A model generated the notes under the pieces. The model worked only from the letters and a program-made list of their open reading frames with translations, did not search any database and was not told where the DNA came from. Both the position numbers and the translations under genes were made by a program. From the NCBI RefSeq assembly GCF_963675165.1, contig NC_087387.1, forward strand, positions 577,501 to 641,500: DNA of 64,000 bases, in the 5' to 3' direction. Shown here one piece after another: positions 1-15,338 of the stretch. This stretch comes from Halichondria panicea (lineage: Eukaryota > Porifera > Demospongiae > Suberitida > Halichondriidae). Each line of letters begins with the position of its first letter. Position 1 is the stretch's first letter.

Positions 1-2721
<2,721 letters not shown>

Positions 2722-2994
2722 TGCAGCTAGCTTAATTTATGTACAACACGATAGAGCTTGATGATTCTATTCCTTGTTTTTGCATGATTTACAACTGCTT
2801 GTAAGAACCTACACCGTTGTTTTTATAGTGCATGCGCTTTTGCTGCTAATTAAATATGACGCAATAGGCCTAAGTGGCTCCACATAAAACCACAATGATA
2901 AGTGGGCCACGCCCCCATTACTATTACAGATCTACGTACATGTGCCGACAAGAACAACAGTTTTAATAATAGCCAGACTATAAAAACGCTAGCC
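2722..2994. promoter_or_regulatory. Shared bidirectional promoter interval
   Basis: The 273 bp between two divergent start codons (2721 on minus, 2995 on plus). No clear TATA box was identified. The call rests only on the head-to-head layout. Confidence 0.5.
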
Positions 2995-3888
2995 ATGGCC
3001 TCAAAACTTGTTAGTACAGAACCTACCCAAAGGGAGACACCCTACCTTGTGGACAGTCAGTCAGAAGCAGCCCGCAGTGACCTAGAGAGTGCTTGCAGAA
3101 CTCTAATATTCTCGTTCATCAAAATGAAAGACAGTGACCCAGGTTGTGAAGACAGCCAAGCCATTCTCCATCCAGGAATACAGCGTGGGACCAACCTAGG
3201 AGCTTCCTCCTCCACAGATATAGCGAGTGAGGGGAGCAGTGTTGATGTAACCGACTCTTCCGTTGATTTGTTGACGATGGAAAATGAGGTCCACATCTCT
3301 GAAGATGGAGACGACATAAGACGTCTAGTACCAACATCACTGCCAAACGAACTGAGAGAGAATTTATCACAAATCCAATTGGAAGACTTGAAGAAGCTGT
3401 ACGATATTGAAGCTGGAGCTATAAAGATTGAAAGCAATGAACTCACAACTGTCGAGGTGGTCATGTTACATTTGAGAAGCTATCGGAACATTATAAAATA
3501 TGAAATTTCAGATATGGAGGCGTTTAGAACGAGGTTTGTCGGCTTCTTTGGAAGTATTCTCGCTGATCTGGTGGCTGCCTTCTATCCAAACAGAGGAGAG
3601 CAGAATCTGGTAAGTATGTGTGTCAACGTTTTAAAAATGGCCTAGCTGCGTTTATATGTACATAATTATTCTATGCGTTGTTATTATTGTTGTTTACAGT
3701 GAATATATTAATTGTGTGTGTTTGTCATGGCATTGTCCTTACTTTTAAATTAGTGAATATTGTAGCTATATTTGAGGTTGTTATACAATTATAATGCTCA
3801 CTTTCTTCTACAGGACGAACTGATTTCTCAAGACTTTCAGAAATTCCGAACCAAATCCGAATCAACCTCACGCAGTACAGCAGTATAG
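2995..3888 (+). CDS. Unknown 229-residue protein, two exons
   Basis: Exon 1 is 2995-3609 (205 codons) and exon 2 is 3814-3888 (24 codons plus TAG). The donor is CTG|GTAAGT and the acceptor CTACAG|GAC, both in phase 0. The ATG at 2995 has a good context (GCCATGG). The N-terminal half is Ser/acidic-rich. The C-terminal half (about 140-215) is predicted helical with the motif FVGFFGSILADLVAAF. That motif resembles a stretch in the divergent neighbour, which suggests an old head-to-head duplication. No catalytic motif, signal peptide or membrane segment is visible. I cannot name the family. A polyadenylation-like AATAAA lies at 4253. Confidence 0.72.
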
Positions 3889-4327
3889 TTTACACCACAC
3901 ACAAACAGCAACTGCAACAGCAAACTTTAAAATCTGCAACTTTGTACCCTCAACTTTTTCTTTTGTTTAATCACATGCATAACTCGGTTGTGCACTTTAT
4001 CTTGATCTACTATGCAGCCACTTGAATGTACATTTGAAATTATGCGAAGAAATTTTTTTAACAAATAATTTTTCAGTACATATAAGATCGATTATGTAAT
4101 AATTATGACATTTGCTGAGTAGTAAACTACTTGGTATGACTGGCCAATTAAAACTGTTAAAGGGAAATAATAATTATTAATGCCTTAAATGGTGAAACTC
4201 GTGACATGATGAAGATGTTTGTTGATTGATTGCATAATGACACGGGTTGTGAAATAAAAAAGAGAGATTTGTCAGCTATTGATACTGTACATAGCTACTA
4301 CAAAATGGATACCCCATCAGATTGTTC
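3889..4327. other. Convergent intergenic region
   Basis: The 3' untranslated and intergenic DNA between two convergent genes. It is AT-rich. Besides one plus-strand AATAAA at 4253-4258, nothing further is recognisable. Confidence 0.6.
4253..4258 (+). terminator. Possible polyadenylation signal
   Basis: AATAAA about 365 bases downstream of the stop codon of the plus-strand gene ending at 3888. It is the best hexamer in the interval, but such hexamers are common in AT-rich DNA. Confidence 0.35.
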
Positions 4328-4556
4328 TCATAGTTCACCAATTCCAGGAAACGACTGAAATAACTCTGACATAGGTTCCTTGTAGAGAACAGGGTCGAGT
4401 CTGAACTTGACTGTTTGTAGGGGCATACCCTCAAAGAAACGTTCAAAGATGTTCACACATTCATTGCGCTCGAGGTAATGCTCAGGATCATTCCATAGCG
4501 ATTCTTCAGTGGTACATGTCGGGCAGGTGAATTTCTTCCGTGCTGAGATCTACAGT

Positions 4557-4614
<58 letters not shown>

Positions 4615-7600
4615 GAGGGGGGTTATAAAAAGTATATGCAAGCATTTAGATAGTAAACTTAAACCCGATTTTAGGGGGAAAACCAGGGATCTTTTTTGTC
4701 GAAATGCGTTCATGCCTCATCTTGATCTACCTACCATACACACAAAATGTAGCTGAGACAATGAATAATGTTAGTCATTTATAGTGAGGGGGAGTCCTTG
4801 GGGCTTCAAGCAATGATTACCATTAGCAGCTGACCAGCAGCACAAGGAAAAAAGGAAGTGAGATAGCAAATGTTACTTTAAAGTAAACTGGGGAGTGATA
4901 AGAACACGTGGCCGAGTGTCGGGTTACAACGCAAATTAATTGGTAGACTATGGCTTTCACGGCTCATTAAACAGAGAAGACGACCTGGTACGAAGGAATT
5001 AGCACTAATGGCTTAGATTATAAACAAAACTTTTAAGTGCTTCAGTTGTTTTGAGGGCCAAAATGGAACTAATCAGGACATGTTTCAAGAGAAACAGTTT
5101 ACCATATTGTTTGTTTTAAACTGTCCGATAAACACTATGAAACATACCTTCAGGTGTAAACAAGACACATAAAAAATATGGATACTAAGCAACCTTTTCG
5201 TACCATGCTCAGGCTTAGAAGAATACGAATCAACAGCCGTCTAAACGCATGCAGTATGTTAGGACAAGCTTATGATAAAATCAAAAGATAATTATTATAA
5301 CAACTAAAAACTAGCTATGATAAACGCACAGCTAATTATAAAATGCTATTTTAAAGTTTGTAAACACATGCAGGAATCTTTCCAAGCTACATTAGCTAAA
5401 TGCACAGTGTAGTATTTACTTTATACAGAGTGAGAAAAGCCGACTAGTCCAAATGTAGACAATAGAGAGAGATAAGCGCCAGACAGCCTAAACACCCACC
5501 ACACACCAGGTGTGCTGCATTAGGTGACACAATAAACAATGGGACTCTAGGTTCCAACTATTTGTCCCACAGAACTCTGGGGCTCTGGAAAACAATCGGA
5601 AGATTTCACTATATAAAGTTATATATGTCATTGTGTGGAGTGTTGATATTTGAGGGCACTTTAAAGTGCTTCAAAAATTGGACTATAAGCTCTGTGTGAA
5701 AGGCGTGTGAAAGGCATAAAGAGGGTACAATTCACAAGTACTTTGGGCACGAATGCAACAAGTGTGTGATATTGTACCAGCTCAAATGTCCCATTTTAAT
5801 AATTTGTCTGCAAGGACAGGAAATCAACAAACACCATGGAAACAGGAAGTACATTCATAGTAGGAACCACAAGTATTCACAGTGAAAAACCCATATACCC
5901 ACCCACCACAGCACACAACCACCGCAGTGAGAGCAGCTGCATTATATCATTGTCTCCAATCTTTCCCACAGCTGCACATTAGAGCTCAGACTAATTACAT
6001 GTACAAACGCAGCCTGGAATGAACTAGTACACAATGTGGTTGCCTTGGGCCCCAGAGGCAAAACAAGGCATGTTGCAACATGACACACAAACACCATGAC
6101 ACAAGTGGGTATGCATTACTGGCTATGGACAAACATATAGGGGGGGAAGAGGACCTACTTCACACGCTACCTACACACACAGCTAGCTCTCATACAGGGG
6201 CAAGCTGCATACCACTAAAGTACACGCACAGTGAATAGCAACTATAATTTGGTAATGATTATCAATATCAACCAGTCCAAGTTTGTTGGTGTATCAGGTG
6301 TAGCTTAATACTTTACAAGTATACTCTCATTTCAACTTGAGCCATGAATTCGTAACACTTCAAAGTCATGCACAACAGCATTGCTGTAAGGTAAGCAGCT
6401 TCAACTTGAAAGACATCAAAGTGTCGGAGTTCAATTAAAGGTATATGTAAGTCTACATAGACAGGAAATATCTACACGTACTATTATATTGCAGAGCCTA
6501 GCTTAATGGAACCTGCGTGCGGATACGAGCTTTCAGCACGGTCTATGAATATCATTATAACCCACTCCACCCTAATAACATGTTTACTTAACTACTTTAT
6601 CAGCAAAAATAGCTGGTGTAGCTTTAAGCATACGATTGCATGCAAGGTTACTAATAATAAACATATGAAACTACATGCGCTAATTATAGCTTCAAATCAT
6701 GCTGTTTTTTGCTAAACTAGTTAGTTGCAACACGGTATATAGAGCTTCAAAATACACAGTGGAATGTCGGTGATGTAAGATGCTCAAGATGATTATGGAA
6801 GTTTGCCGTTACTGTACATGTACGCAGCTCTAGACACACACACACACACACACGTGTCATACAGACCGCTACACTAGGCTTCCTTACAAGGTATCAACTA
6901 TGTGTAGAGTGTGATCACACGAAATCGGAAGTAGATAGATCAAATTTCTGTACAGTATTAACCACATTTAACGGTAGGTTCCTACTTCCGTGCATCCATA
7001 GTGATACTGTAACAGTATTTCGCTAATAAGAGTATCAAGTATCACAGAAGTATCCTAGCAATTTGGTGGGAATTAATCTGCTAATGGCTCACGATAATTC
7101 CTTATACATCGTGAAGTGGAAATGAATCACTTAACATTTTGGGATCATGTATCATGATTATTGAGGTCACCTTTCACAAAATACATGTACTCACACATAG
7201 CCTACATAATTATTTCGACAATAATTGGCAGGCCTATATAATATTATATAGAGCAGCATGTTTTAACGAACGTACTTTCAATGGTGGCAATGCTGTATAG
7301 TTGGCAATGAGGAAGTTCATAGCAATGTCTTCACAGTTCATGTGTTCGTCAACCCACTGGCGTATCCTTGACGGCATTTGGTAAGTGTAGAGGTAGTTAT
7401 AATACTATAGTGAGAAAGAGAGGCAAGGCAGTTAAGTTTAATATACGGAATAAAAACATTCGATATTGGGAAATCGTAAAAATTGAACATTGCGAAATGC
7501 ATTAATGCTTGTTGTTTAGAAACATGCATCAATGCTTTAATAACACATGTACATGTGTATAGTAGCATCTTAGTAGCATCTTTTGTTTTCAAGCAAATAC

Positions 7601-8156
7601 AGAAGTGATACTACATGTACCACTAAAAATTCAACTGATAGACACAATGAAGTTAGTGTCAGATGAATGCACAGGCTACACAAACAAGCCAGCAGTACAA
7701 TCATGCATGTTGCATGTGAGGACGTGTGAACAGCTAAAACAACTACTTCACACACTGACAGCCAGAGCCGTGACATACGGTGTGCCAGCCAGAGCCAGCC
7801 AGAGCCGTGACATACGGTAGGTGGAAACTTCAGCAATTAGGGAAAAGTGTTAAATATGAAATATGTGACAATACCATTAAACCCATTTTTGCTGTACAAA
7901 CAAACCTACAAAAACCTTTTAGGCAACCATTCATATCGTGTTGTTTTGTGTAACTAATAGCCTCTGCAAGTTCATACTTATTATTATATAATAATTATAG
8001 TGCAGCTCACATTGTGATAGAAAGCAGCACCAGTAAGTACGAGTGATATGTTGTTAAGCCAGCTGGACTCGTATCGTAGCTTGCCCTCAGGAGAGCTCTC
8101 CTTAGAGTGTACTCGACCGGGAAATCCGACTAATCGATTGGGAAACTCCTGCCAAG

Positions 8157-8232
<76 letters not shown>

Positions 8233-8240
8233 TGTGTGTG

Positions 8241-8281
<41 letters not shown>

Positions 8282-11200
8282 TGCGTGTGTGGTGTGTGTG
8301 TGTGTGTGTGTGTGGGGGGGTAAACGAAGGTAGACGAAACACATAAGCAGAACTTGATGTGTGTGTGTGTGTGGGTGTACGGTGTGTGTGGGTGTACGTG
8401 GAAGGGGGATTAAATGAAGGTAGACAAAACACATCAACAAAACTTGCTGACAAGGTTGAGCAGCTAGTGGTAGTCAAGGCAACTTGACAGCTGAACACAG
8501 ATACACACGTACCCTACTTACACTGAACATAGAAATTGACCTTCTATGAAGGAAACATGAATGGGCAAGAAAACTATCTTGTAAGTGATCTTGTAGGTAA
8601 TAAGACAATTAAAGCATGAAAGCAGTGAACCAAGACATGTTCAAAGGAGAGGTAGTGTTGTATACAGGCTCATAATAATATCAACTCTAACCACGGAAAT
8701 GCCTCAAGGCAAATACACTACATGTATGAATGTTCTACAGCCCTACACGATGTACACAATGATTATAATGTGTACAGGTATCAGAAGTTCACATTGCTCA
8801 CTTCCTATCGATCAGCACAGCTCAGGAAGCTTCAGAAGAACTACTGAAAATGAACTACATGAGCCTCCTACAAAATCAAAGCTAGAGTAGATAACACTTT
8901 GTTTGACATGATTATGACATAATTATACATGTGCAACTATGTACACAGTGTCAACATAATATACACATATGTAAGGCAAAGCTCTGGATGTAAAATACCA
9001 GTAGACATTGTAGTAAAGGCTCTAGGGAAAAAATAGAGCAACGTCTTGTCAGAGATAGAGTATAGACATTCCTATAGTACAAGTTAGACTAGTACACATA
9101 GTGGGTCAGCACATGTAAACTCTTCAATAGATAACGGGTTATCATGCGCAGGTAAGCTTGTTAAGGACTAAGTAAATAGCACATGCTAGCACTGGTGAAG
9201 CGAAATACAGCAGATGGTACAGATTATCATAAAGAGATTTACTGATTTCAAACCTAATAGAAGACAGCTGCTGTACAACAAGTACAAGTACATAATTATA
9301 AAACGAAAATTAACAAAAATTGAAAAGGTGCCGAGATGTCTGTTACATGTACATGTGAATAAAGCTTTGTAAGATATAATTATATATTGCCCATACATGT
9401 ACATGACATGAAGCTTCATGCAACACAGACAATGAAGTAAATGAGGGGCGTCGCAAAACTGATGAAAGGGTGCTATTACCTTAAAATTAATTACAAGAAA
9501 ATTCTGGTCATAATTTCAAAGGGTGTGTACGTATAATACAAGAAAATTGAGGTCATAAATTTGACAGTTTAGCTCACACTTGTACCTTACAGTAGAGTGG
9601 CTAGCTGCTATGGCAACTGTACAGAATGGCTGCTATTATGGCCACTGGTTAGCTATGTGTGTGTACCTACCTTGTAGCCAAACTCCAGCTCATCTGCTGT
9701 TAACATGGTGATGTCATCGTCCAATGAGAATACAGCCGCTGTCTGTATCTCTGGGTATGGGTAGAAACGATTGCTGAGCCGATTCTGTTTGCTCCGAATT
9801 ATCTGAATAGGTCGGTTGATATGAGGCCACTTAGAAGCTGTGTGTATGCGTGTGTGTGTGTGTGTGTGTGTGTGTATGGTGTGGGTGTGTGTGGTGTGGG
9901 TGTGTGTGTGTGTGTGGTGTGTGTGGGCAGGAGTCTGCACAATAATTATAAGAGCCTAGTGCAAGTGTGAAATGAGTGAATTCGTTGTCTGTTATATTCA
10001 CAAACCTGGTGGAGGCTGTTTGTCCACATTGTTCCAAACGACTAAAATCTGTAGAGATAAAATAAAAATGCTACACACACAAACACAAACACACTATGAG
10101 AACGAGAACCACAGTACATGCATGTACCTACAGTAGCACTACACACGTTCAGTACCACACACAGCATCACAAATGTATGTACATGTACATGTACTAGGCA
10201 CATCCATGTTCTGGTGAGTAATTGTCGCTATCATACTCTTAAGATTGCACAGGTTATACAGAACAAGTAAAATGTGTGTATATAGTGTCAGGAATCAAGA
10301 GTGCATGAATGGTCATGCACTACCTGATAATACATGTATACGTCACCCTTGGGCAGTGGTGGTTATAAGATAATGAGGTGGTCTGACACAGCTATAATTA
10401 GGAGATTACTAGCCTGGCTGTGTTATTATCTATCATATACATGTAGAAGGGTGATTAGTTTATAGGGTGACCACAATGGACAAATCTCACTGTATTATCG
10501 AGGGAACAGTATACTTGCTGATAATGTTAGCAGTCAAGAAACTTCACTTCACACACATGTACTGCCTCTTAGGTATAATTATAGGAACATATATTAGTGG
10601 TCAATATTTCCCAACTTGAACAGCTACGTTACATGGAAAACTGTCTACAATTCAAGAGATAGGTCTCAATAGAGAGGTGGTCTCTAGGGAGGTCAATAGT
10701 GATAGCATTGTAGGGACAGTACTGAGTGGTCTCAATAGAGAGCTTTAGGGAGGTTAATAGTGATAGCATTGTAGGGACAGTACTGAGTGGTCTCAATAGA
10801 GAGCTTTAGGTAGGTTAATAGTGATAGCATTGTAGGGACAGTACTGAGTGGTCTCAATAGAGAGCTTTAGGGAGGTTAATAGTGATAGCATTGTAGGGAC
10901 AGTACTGAGTGGTCTCAATAGAGAGCTTTAGGGAGGTTAATAGTGATAGCACTGTAGGGACAGTACTGAGTGGTCTCAATAGAGAGCTTTAGGGAGGTCA
11001 ATAGTGATAGCACTGTAGGGACAGTACTGAGTGGTCTCAATAGAGAGCTTTAGGGAGGTCAATAGTGATAGCATTGTAGGGACAGTACTGAGTGGTCTCA
11101 ATAGAGAGCTTTAGGGAGGTTAATAGTGTGAGCATTGTAGGGACAGTACTGAGTGGTCTCAATAGAGAGGTGGTCTCTTTAGGGAGGTCAATAGTGTGAG

Positions 11201-14200
11201 CATTGTAGGGACAGTACTGAGTGGTCTCAATAGAGAGGTGGTCTCTTTAGGGAGGTCAATAGTGATAGCATTGTAGGGACAGTACTGAGTGGTCTTAATA
11301 GAGAGGTGGTCTCTTTAGGGAGGTCAATAGTGATAGCATTGTAGGGACAGTACTGAGTGGTCTCAATAGAGAGGTGGTGGTCTACATTACTTACAATACA
11401 GTACATGGTATTACAGCCACGCCTACCTTAGCCAGACTAGGAGCAGCAGACATACTGCGTATAGTTTTGAACAGTTCACTGACTCGACTATAGGTCAGTA
11501 TCACAGCTGTGAATCCCTCGTCAGAAGGAGGGGTCAAAAGGTCAAGATCAGCTCCGGCAGTTGTAAACTGTAAAATTGTCAATTCATACGAACACTGTTT
11601 ACAATAACTCAACAATATGCAAGCACTGTACACAAAAAGCGTTGGGTTGAAGCATAATTATTTTAAAATTGTGCAATTACTATGGAAACCAGCTCCGAAT
11701 ACAAACACCAACCAAAGTACACTGTGAATATTCCATTTCCCAGCACAGCATGCATATAATTAGATAAATCGTGTTTTAGAATTATAGCGTCAGCATTTGA
11801 TACATGCATGTGATACATGTACATACATTAATCAGTATTAAATATGCCAACCTTGCTGCTTGTCTGTCCGGTGGTCCACAGCTGCAAATATGATGCACAT
11901 GCTCAACAAATATTCAGTGTATAGAATGACATCATCATTACCTCACTGCTCCTTGCTGATGTGGGGAAAACCCTCTCATTAAGAATGTCCAGTGTTGTCA
12001 ATGCAATTTTAGGCAGCGATGAAAAATAATGATCGTATAGAAATCTAACTTTTTCACGCATCTCATGAATAGAGGAATGGGGGATGTCCCTTAGCTGTGA
12101 AGCCACACCCACCATGTCATGTGACCAGCACCTGACAGACGCCTGCGACCAGTCAAGGACTTCGGAGAATGGTAGAACATAGTCATCGTCTAAAATCACA
12201 GGGATACAGCCCTGCACGTATATAGGACAAGGTAATGGAGGAAGGGAATGAAGAGAAACGAGCGAAATAATAGTACACTTGTGTATAATACAGTACCAAT
12301 CAACTGTGAAATTTAGCCAAGGACCAAACACACACTAGGACCAGCATTACAAATACAGACATTCTGAACAGTACATATACAGCATACTAGCTGTTAAGAA
12401 TTTTGCCTCAAAGGGAATTGGATCAAATACATAATTATACTCCCGAGTTTTATTGGATTGACTGCAACGTACTGTCATGAGGATATCCAGTAGGTCAGGT
12501 GACCCAGGTCGCAGTCCAGGTATCAGCAGACAGAACTGAGACGACTGGAACAAAATACAAAATTTGGTAAAGATCATTTCTGAAATTACTGAATAATATA
12601 CTTACTGTCAGAGTTTGTAGGTAGGGATACACTTTTCCTTCATTTCGGTTGCAGCGTTTCCACGGAAGTTGATCATGTGACATCAGGTGATCCGGACAGT
12701 TTGTTTCCAGTAATAGAACGTCATCCTTGTTCTCATGTACGAGGAGGTGAAGCTGATCGGCCATGCCCTGAGAGTACCATCCATGAGTGAGCACAGTGAG
12801 CAAGTGGGACCTGCAGTACATGATATATATACATGATCGAGACTAACAACAGGATATAGCTTCTTTAGCTACATGTACCATAATTATTATTATATAATTA
12901 TCATTTTCACATTTTCTTCGATCGTGCACTTGACACTGTACATATTATGGCAGCTGAAAGAGTCTCCGAATCATTGATTAAACGCGAGCTAGTGTAGTTG
13001 AATCTTTCAACAGCCATAACTTTAGTACCGTGGCTCCAATTTCAAAAATGTTATGATTTTATGAAAGCTTAGAAAAAGACCTTTCAAATGATGTGTTTAA
13101 ATCAAAAATTTTGTCGGGGCCAAAATTTGTCATTTTCGGCCTTGGACCATGGGCAATCCATGGTATCGCCAAATTAGCAAATAATATTATCTCTCAAATA
13201 TGAACTTTGATGGTACCATTTGAAAGGTATTTTTCTAAGCTTTCAGAAAATCAGAAAATCGTTGAAATTGGATCCACGGAATTCAAGTTACATAACAAAA
13301 TGTACACGCATTTTGTACACTGTTTTCTTCCCATGGCCACATCTCTCCCCCATTTTCCTCACTTTCACTCATACCTCTCTCCATTGCTTGAGTCAGTGTA
13401 CAAGTGTCGGGTGAGGGAGTTATACATAGGCAGTGAGATGTCAAACTTGTCTCTATAAGAACCACTGGTGAAGCTACCACCTGCCAGCATAGCCTGGGGC
13501 AAAACTACAGTAACACAACACACACAACCACAGCCACACTTGTAGTGGACTACTGACTAGCATTAGCAACTTATAATTATTCTACCTTTCCGTAGTAAAA
13601 ATCAGGGGTCGTGTTGTAATGGGGCGGGGCTCCAGGGAGCATGTTGAATATCAAATGGTTTTCTCCATCATGCCACCTGGAGGGGAAACAAGAATTCTCA
13701 AATTAATGATAGTCAGTCACCATACCATATATTATAGCTACATGTATACATAATATAATAATTATGTGCTCACCGCGGTTGGCTGTTTAAGATAATTGAT
13801 ATCAGCTGTACGTCCATCTTTGCCTGACTCAGCGTGTCCAGAGAGGGTATAAACACGCACGCCTTGTCTATATCAGGCTCGTAATATCGGCTCTTCTTTA
13901 TGGCCGACAATAGTTCCGAATATTCATCAGATATTTCCGGGACAAATGATGTTTGCGAGCTAACGTACTCAAAATGATCGTACACGTAGACTCCGATATG
14001 TTCGTCGAAGCGTATTGAGCATACATTGACATCGAAGCAAGAATGAAAGAGGCATCCAGTCTTAAATATATCGTTTGTCTCTTTGGAAATAGAGTATAGT
14101 GTTCTTGTCGGACGTGATTGATGTTCCACTTTCCTGGAGGTGGGTTGTCGGTTCAGTAGTAGGAATAAAGCTACCAGAATTATTCCAATGAATAGAAAGA

Positions 14201-14267
14201 GCTTGTATGATTTAAGTCTGGCTGGGAAGCGAAACAGGCTCCTTAGAGTCGACTTGATTACAGCCAT
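4328..14267 (-). CDS. EXT2: Exostosin-2, heparan-sulfate polymerase subunit
   Basis: EXT2 is the Golgi glycosyltransferase that, with EXT1, polymerises heparan sulfate (GlcA/GlcNAc). Thirteen exons, all with consistent phases: 14267-13774, 13676-13586, 13493-13375, 12810-12606, 12544-12473, 12211-11942, 11881-11852 (30-nt microexon), 11567-11427, 10048-10006, 9837-9671, 8157-8011, 7404-7276 and 4549-4328 (TGA). They total 710 codons, giving 709 residues; recalled human EXT2 is 718. Visible features are an N-terminal type II membrane anchor (about residues 17-40), the exostosin segment [14 protein letters not shown], the catalytic-domain [18 protein letters not shown] with the DxD-type aspartates, LTGAAFYH and [16 protein letters not shown]. 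The start at 14267 is the first ATG; an upstream in-frame TTG is ignored. Three acceptors (9837, 8157, 4549) lie in or beside (CA)n tracts. The gene is head-to-head with the deiodinase gene. Confidence 0.95.
4557..4612. repeat. (TG)n microsatellite near EXT2 last-exon acceptor
   Basis: A TG run followed by a G-rich stretch. On the minus strand it is (CA)n ending a few bases before the CTGTAG acceptor of the last EXT2 exon. Confidence 0.9.
8158..8321. repeat. Compound (TG)n microsatellite at EXT2 exon 11 acceptor
   Basis: About 160 bp of TG repeats with a few interruptions. On the minus strand the (CA)n reaches the CACAG|GCT acceptor of the exon that starts at 8157. A second TG-rich patch follows at about 8358-8398. 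Confidence 0.9.
9838..9930. repeat. (TG)n microsatellite at EXT2 exon 10 acceptor
   Basis: Imperfect TG repeat with GGTG interruptions. Its minus-strand CA run supplies the acceptor CACAG|CTT of the exon starting at 9837, which encodes the catalytic DDD motif. Confidence 0.9.
10667..11376. repeat. 61-bp minisatellite in an EXT2 intron
   Basis: About eleven tandem units, each containing CAGTACTGAGTGGTCTCAAT. The core recurs at 10717, 10778, 10839, 10900, 10961, 11022, 11083 and 11144 (exactly 61 bp apart). The later, 3' units are a few bases longer because GAGAGCTTTAGG is replaced by GAGAGGTGGTCTCTTTAGG. Units differ by only a few substitutions. The array lies between EXT2 exons 8 and 9. Confidence 0.95.
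13008..13293. mobile_element. Palindromic foldback repeat (CATAACTTTAGT family)
   Basis: The left arm has CCATAACTTTAGTACCGTGG and GAAAGCTTAGAAAAAGACC. The right arm carries their imperfect reverse complements (TTTTTCTAAGCTTTCAG, then GGATCCACGG). It lies in an EXT2 intron. Relatives lie at 18530, 23244 and 51102. No coding capacity is seen. Confidence 0.65.
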
Positions 14268-14423
14268 CTTTAGACACAAACAGTAGTGTGGGTGACGGTC
14301 ACGCCCACCTATCTCACTGGTTGGCCACGCCCAACTGATCTTGTGTGTGCAGTCAAGAGTTCATTACATTAGAATGAACTCTTGGTACCTGCGCTGCATG
14401 GAGTAATTAAAAAAGTTAACACT
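14268..14423. promoter_or_regulatory. Bidirectional promoter between EXT2 and deiodinase
   Basis: Only 156 bp separate the two divergent ATGs, so both promoters and 5' untranslated regions must lie here or overlap the opposite gene. It contains GCCACGCCCA-type boxes (CACGCCCACC and CCACGCCCAA) that could bind Sp/KLF factors. This is an inference from layout and motif only. Confidence 0.5.
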
Positions 14424-15338
14424 ATGGATTCTAATTGGACATGGATTGCAGAGAATGCCCCGCTCCTGGCTGCTTACTTGCCACTCATTACTGCTCTACT
14501 AGTGATTGTAGTCACGCTACTGGGAGTTCAAAGACTCCTAGTGATCCTCACCAGGACAACTGGCTCAACACCTCCTGCCAAGAACACCACACGCTTCGAT
14601 AAAGGCGAACATCCTCTCTCTGAATTCGATGAAGAATTACCCGATGAGTCTACAGCACCACCTCTGCACTCAGCCGATACTCTACACATTCCGTATTGCC
14701 CCGAGCGATTATCAGAAGCTGAAATGCTGTCTCGCTCAAAAGCTTACTATGAAGAGATGAATAAACGTCGCTCTGTGCGTGAGTTCAGCACTGATCCAGT
14801 CCCGTTGGAAGTGATCGAGAATATCGTTAGGATGGCAGGGACTTCCCCCTCTGGGGCCCACTGTGAGCCGTGGACTTTTGTGGTCGTCAAAGATTCGAAG
14901 ATTAAATCACAGATCAGAGAAATTGTTGAACAAGAAGAGTATACGAATTACGATAGGAGAATGGGTGACAAATGGGTGTCTGATTTGAAATTTCTCAATA
15001 CTGATCACGACAAGCAGTACCTTGAAGAAGCTCCTTATCTGATCATTGTTATGAAGCAACAATATCACCTAGGAGACAACGGTGTGCGATACTCTCACTA
15101 CTACTACGAAATCAGCACAGCCATTGCAGCAGGATTCCTCTTAACGGCTATACACAACGCTGGACTTGTTACAGTGACAACCACCCCACTGAATGCAGGT
15201 GGTGCCCTGAGGGACCTGCTGGGTAGGCCTGCCAACGAGAAAGTGATGTTGTTGCTACCTGTTGGATACCCAGCTGGTGATGCAAAGGTTCCTGGAGTGA
15301 CGAGAAAGCCACTTGAAGAAATAATGGCTCTGAAATGA
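14424..15338 (+). CDS. IYD: Iodotyrosine deiodinase, FMN-dependent
   Basis: Encodes 304 residues in one exon. The product is a membrane-anchored nitroreductase-superfamily flavoprotein that removes halogen from iodotyrosines with NADPH. The ATG at 14424 is the first in-frame ATG. Residues about 13-43 form an N-terminal membrane anchor, as in animal homologues. The nitroreductase fold follows, with the FMN-contact segment KRRSVREFS, the strongly conserved TSPSGAHCEPWTFVVVKD, the active-site lid region with EYTNYDRRMGDKWVSDL, and a C-terminal GLVTVTTTPLNAGGALRDLLGRP block. All main blocks recalled from vertebrate IYD are present. The absence of introns, in contrast to its neighbours, could reflect retroposition or intron loss. 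It is head-to-head with EXT2. In an animal without a thyroid its likely substrates are iodo- or bromotyrosines; sponges make many bromotyrosine compounds, but that link is speculative. Confidence 0.95.
   Translation: MDSNWTWIAENAPLLAAYLPLITALLVIVVTLLGVQRLLVILTRTTGSTPPAKNTTRFDKGEHPLSEFDEELPDESTAPPLHSADTLHIPYCPERLSEAEMLSRSKAYYEEMNKRRSVREFSTDPVPLEVIENIVRMAGTSPSGAHCEPWTFVVVKDSKIKSQIREIVEQEEYTNYDRRMGDKWVSDLKFLNTDHDKQYLEEAPYLIIVMKQQYHLGDNGVRYSHYYYEISTAIAAGFLLTAIHNAGLVTVTTTPLNAGGALRDLLGRPANEKVMLLLPVGYPAGDAKVPGVTRKPLEEIMALK

Noticed and set aside
8048-8498. Long Cys-Val or His-Thr repeat open frames over TG tracts (also near 1612, 9653, 40850, 44145)
   Set aside because: Translations of dinucleotide repeats have no stops by composition; they are not genes. 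The true exon at 8157-8011 belongs to EXT2 on the minus strand.
10667-11376. CRISPR-like regular repeat array
   Set aside because: The 61-bp units are continuous tandem repeats without unique spacers, in a eukaryotic intron; this is a minisatellite.
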